A program made the translations under genes and the position numbers. Below are positions 50,091 through 52,048 of a stretch of 52,048 nucleotides of DNA, one piece after another. Each line of letters opens with the position of its first letter. Position 1 is the first letter of the stretch. The stretch lies in the NCBI GenBank assembly GCA_964464625.1, contig CAYXKD010000009.1, forward strand, positions 1 to 52,048. Direction: 5' to 3'. Under the pieces are notes generated by a model. That model was given only the letters and a program-made list of their open reading frames with translations, had not been told where the DNA came from and ran no database searches. The DNA comes from JAAZIN01 sp964464625 (GTDB lineage: Bacteria; Bacillota; Dethiobacteria; DTU022).

Positions 50091-52048
50091 CTACTCCTCA
50101 ATTTCGATCTTGCGCAGGGGCCGGCGGTGCAGGAAATCGTACATCAGCGGCACCACCAGCAGCGTCAGGAGGGTAGCATAGGTGAGCCCGCCGATGGTCA
50201 CCACCGCCATGGGCTGCGTCATCTCCGCACCGCTGCCCATGCCCAGGGCGATGGTGCTCATGGCCAGGATGGTGGTCAAAGCGGTCATGATAATGGGCCG
50301 CAGCCGGGCGCTGCCGGCTTCGAGCAGGGCCTCTCCTTTTTCCATGCCCGCCAGGCGGAGCTGGTTGACATAATCCACATAGACAATGCCGTTGTTCACC
50401 ACGATACCGGCTAAAACCAGGAAACCCAGCAGCGCGGTGACGGAGAGATCCAGGCCGCTGACCCAGAGCAGCAGCAAACCGCCGGTAAAAGCCAGGGGCA
50501 GGGTAAAGAGGATGATGAAGGGGGAGAGCAGACTCTGGAACTGGGCCACCATGATCAGGTAGATAAAGATCACCGCCAGGATGATCATCAGGGTGATATC
50601 ATGTACGGCGCTGGTGATCATTTCATTTTCACCCGCCGGCTCTACGGTAATCCCCGCGGGAGGGCTGTAGGCGGCCAGGGTTTTTTCCAGGTCCCGGCTG
50701 ACAAGGCCGATATTGTAGCCTTCGGCGACGGAGGCTTTCACGCTGACGCGGCGCGACTGATTATCCCGCTCAATGGCGAAAGGGGTGTTCGCTTCAGTGA
50801 TCTCGGCGATATCGTTCAGAACAACCTCTTTTTCGTTCCCTTCCGGTCCGGCGGTGGTGAATGTTAATTCGCCGATGTTCTCCCGGGTGAAGGCGCCCCG
50901 CGCAGCGCTGGTCACGATGATGGGGTACTCTTCATCCCCTGCCTGCAGCCTGGTGGACTCTGTTTTGTCAGCCAGGCGCGCGGCGACCTCCTGATAGATC
51001 TGCGCCACTGTGAGTCCCTCCCGCATGGCTGCATCCCGGTCAATGGCGATGCGGGTCTCGGTGGAGCCGCCCTCAGTTCCCGTTAAAATATCCACCGCGC
51101 CCTCTGTTTCCCTGAGCAGCTCCGCCACATCCTCCGCAGCTGCAGCCAGGGTGTCCAGGTTTTCGCCCTTGATCACCACCTCTATCCCGCTGCCGCCCAG
51201 GGCGGAGAGATCCATGCCCGAGGCGGAGACGGTTATATCGGCTTCAAGATCTTCTGTCTGCTCGTAGATCATTTTCTCCACATCGCGGTTCGTGGAGCTG
51301 CGCTCTTCTTTGAGCATGATGAAAAAAGAGCTGCTCTCCCCGGGAGAGCTCCCGCCCCCGCCCATCATCCCCATGCCGGATGAAGCGGACATGGCGCCCA
51401 CGCTCTCCACATCTTCGATCTCGAGAATTCGCGCCATTACCGCATCATTCATGGCGTGACTTTCTTCCCTGTCGCTTCCCTCAGGCATGGTCAGCGAGGC
51501 GCTCATCTGCGGAGAGTCCATCTCGGGTAGAAAGCGGGTGCCCATCACGGCGGCGCCGTAGATGCTCAGGCCGAAAAGCAAGAGCACCAGGGCTATGACC
51601 GGAGCCTTATATTTCAGGGATAATCCCAGGAGCCGCCTGTAGCCGCGCACCAGGGTGTCAAACCATTTCTGCTGCGGTGCCGGCCTGCTTCTGAGTGCAG
51701 CCGAGGCCATGGTGGGGACCACTGTCAGAGCCACGGCCAGGCTGGCCAGCAGGCTGAAGGCGATGGTGAGCCCCATGTCGGTAAAAAGCTGTCGCGATAT
51801 GCCCTGGGTAAAAACGATGGGTAAAAAAACGCACACGGTGGTCAGGGTGGAAGCCAGGATGGCGCCGCCCACCTGCCTGGCACCATGGACCGCCGCTTTG
51901 TACACGGCAGCCCCCTCGCTGCGCAGGCGATAAATATTCTCCATGACCACGATGCTGTTGTCCACCAACATACCTACGCCCAGGGCGAGGCCTGAAAGGG
52001 AGATGATGTTCAGCGAAACATTGGTGAAGTACATGAGCGTTGTGGCGA
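50091..52048 (-). CDS. RND-family efflux permease (AcrB/HAE1-like), N-terminal part beyond window
   Basis: About 652 residues are visible; the frame stays open to the window end. The visible part begins in the fourth transmembrane region, GLALGVGMLVDNSIVVMENI, which carries an Asp of the proton relay. It continues with TM5-6, a large external loop that includes an insert rich in Gly, Met and Ser (SASSGMGMMGGGGSSPGESS), and TM7-12 (FLVLAGIVVNNGIVYVDYVN, then LRPIIMTALTTILAM). It would export drugs, lipids or metal compounds by proton exchange. HAE1-type pumps also occur in Gram-positive bacteria without an outer-membrane channel. The upstream adaptor, if any, is outside the window. Confidence 0.92.
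   Translation of the reverse strand, partial: ATTLMYFTNVSLNIISLSGLALGVGMLVDNSIVVMENIYRLRSEGAAVYKAAVHGARQVGGAILASTLTTVCVFLPIVFTQGISRQLFTDMGLTIAFSLLASLAVALTVVPTMASAALRSRPAPQQKWFDTLVRGYRRLLGLSLKYKAPVIALVLLLFGLSIYGAAVMGTRFLPEMDSPQMSASLTMPEGSDREESHAMNDAVMARILEIEDVESVGAMSASSGMGMMGGGGSSPGESSSFFIMLKEERSSTNRDVEKMIYEQTEDLEADITVSASGMDLSALGGSGIEVVIKGENLDTLAAAAEDVAELLRETEGAVDILTGTEGGSTETRIAIDRDAAMREGLTVAQIYQEVAARLADKTESTRLQAGDEEYPIIVTSAARGAFTRENIGELTFTTAGPEGNEKEVVLNDIAEITEANTPFAIERDNQSRRVSVKASVAEGYNIGLVSRDLEKTLAAYSPPAGITVEPAGENEMITSAVHDITLMIILAVIFIYLIMVAQFQSLLSPFIILFTLPLAFTGGLLLLWVSGLDLSVTALLGFLVLAGIVVNNGIVYVDYVNQLRLAGMEKGEALLEAGSARLRPIIMTALTTILAMSTIALGMGSGAEMTQPMAVVTIGGLTYATLLTLLVVPLMYDFLHRRPLRKIEIEE

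Overview
The window reads as a chromosomal segment of an endospore-forming, Gram-positive anaerobe, most likely a moderately GC-rich Clostridia-type Firmicute. The evidence is spore genes (spoVS, ytaF, a CotF-type coat protein, a YaaH/YdhD-like GH18 enzyme), a PASTA-domain Ser/Thr kinase with its PP2C phosphatase, an FMN riboswitch, strong GGAGG ribosome binding sites, frequent TTG/GTG starts, and an ADP-forming acyl-CoA synthetase. I cannot name a genus from sequence alone. The two ends cut through genes: a GH18 hydrolase on the left and an RND efflux permease on the right.

Layout. 1-7.2 kb: the partial GH18 protein; a translationally coupled operon of ECF sigma factor, zinc-finger anti-sigma factor and a beta-solenoid membrane protein; then a convergent two-gene ABC exporter. 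7.3-11.4 kb: PP2C phosphatase, PASTA kinase, rsgA and rpe as one tight operon. 11.4-15.3 kb: an FMN riboswitch with a terminator, then ribD-ribE-ribBA-ribH. 15.3-21.3 kb: polA-mutM-ytaF-coaE and a lytic transglycosylase. 21.3-28.8 kb: an isocitrate dehydrogenase-family enzyme, small membrane proteins, two adjacent nitrilase-fold proteins (one without any catalytic residue), and a GPH-type symporter with a six-hairpin glycosidase. 28.9-34.5 kb: a class A penicillin-binding protein with fibronectin-like domains, divergent from an ADP-forming acyl-CoA synthetase.

34.5-45 kb: a REP-associated (Y1) transposase bounded by inverted repeats, two coat-type proteins, a NusG domain II protein, then DUF177-rpmF-plsX-acpP-rnc-spoVS-smc-ftsY. 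The usual fab genes are absent from the plsX-acpP interval. 45-52 kb: an acyl-CoA ligase/thiolase operon behind a consensus promoter with a large inverted repeat, a two-component system, and the RND permease.

The most notable signals are the following. (i) A dispersed repeat built on GGGGTCAGGTCTTGAA occurs in eight copies, often just after stop codons. It matches the ends of the Y1 transposase and in one case supplies a host gene's stop codon. (ii) A nitrilase pseudoenzyme lies beside an intact paralogue. (iii) The sigma/anti-sigma operon carries a 17-residue-repeat solenoid membrane protein. (iv) rsgA appears to begin at a non-canonical CTG. (v) A perfect 35-nt palindrome overlaps the mutM stop codon. 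All functional statements rest on motif recognition by eye; no database search was run.
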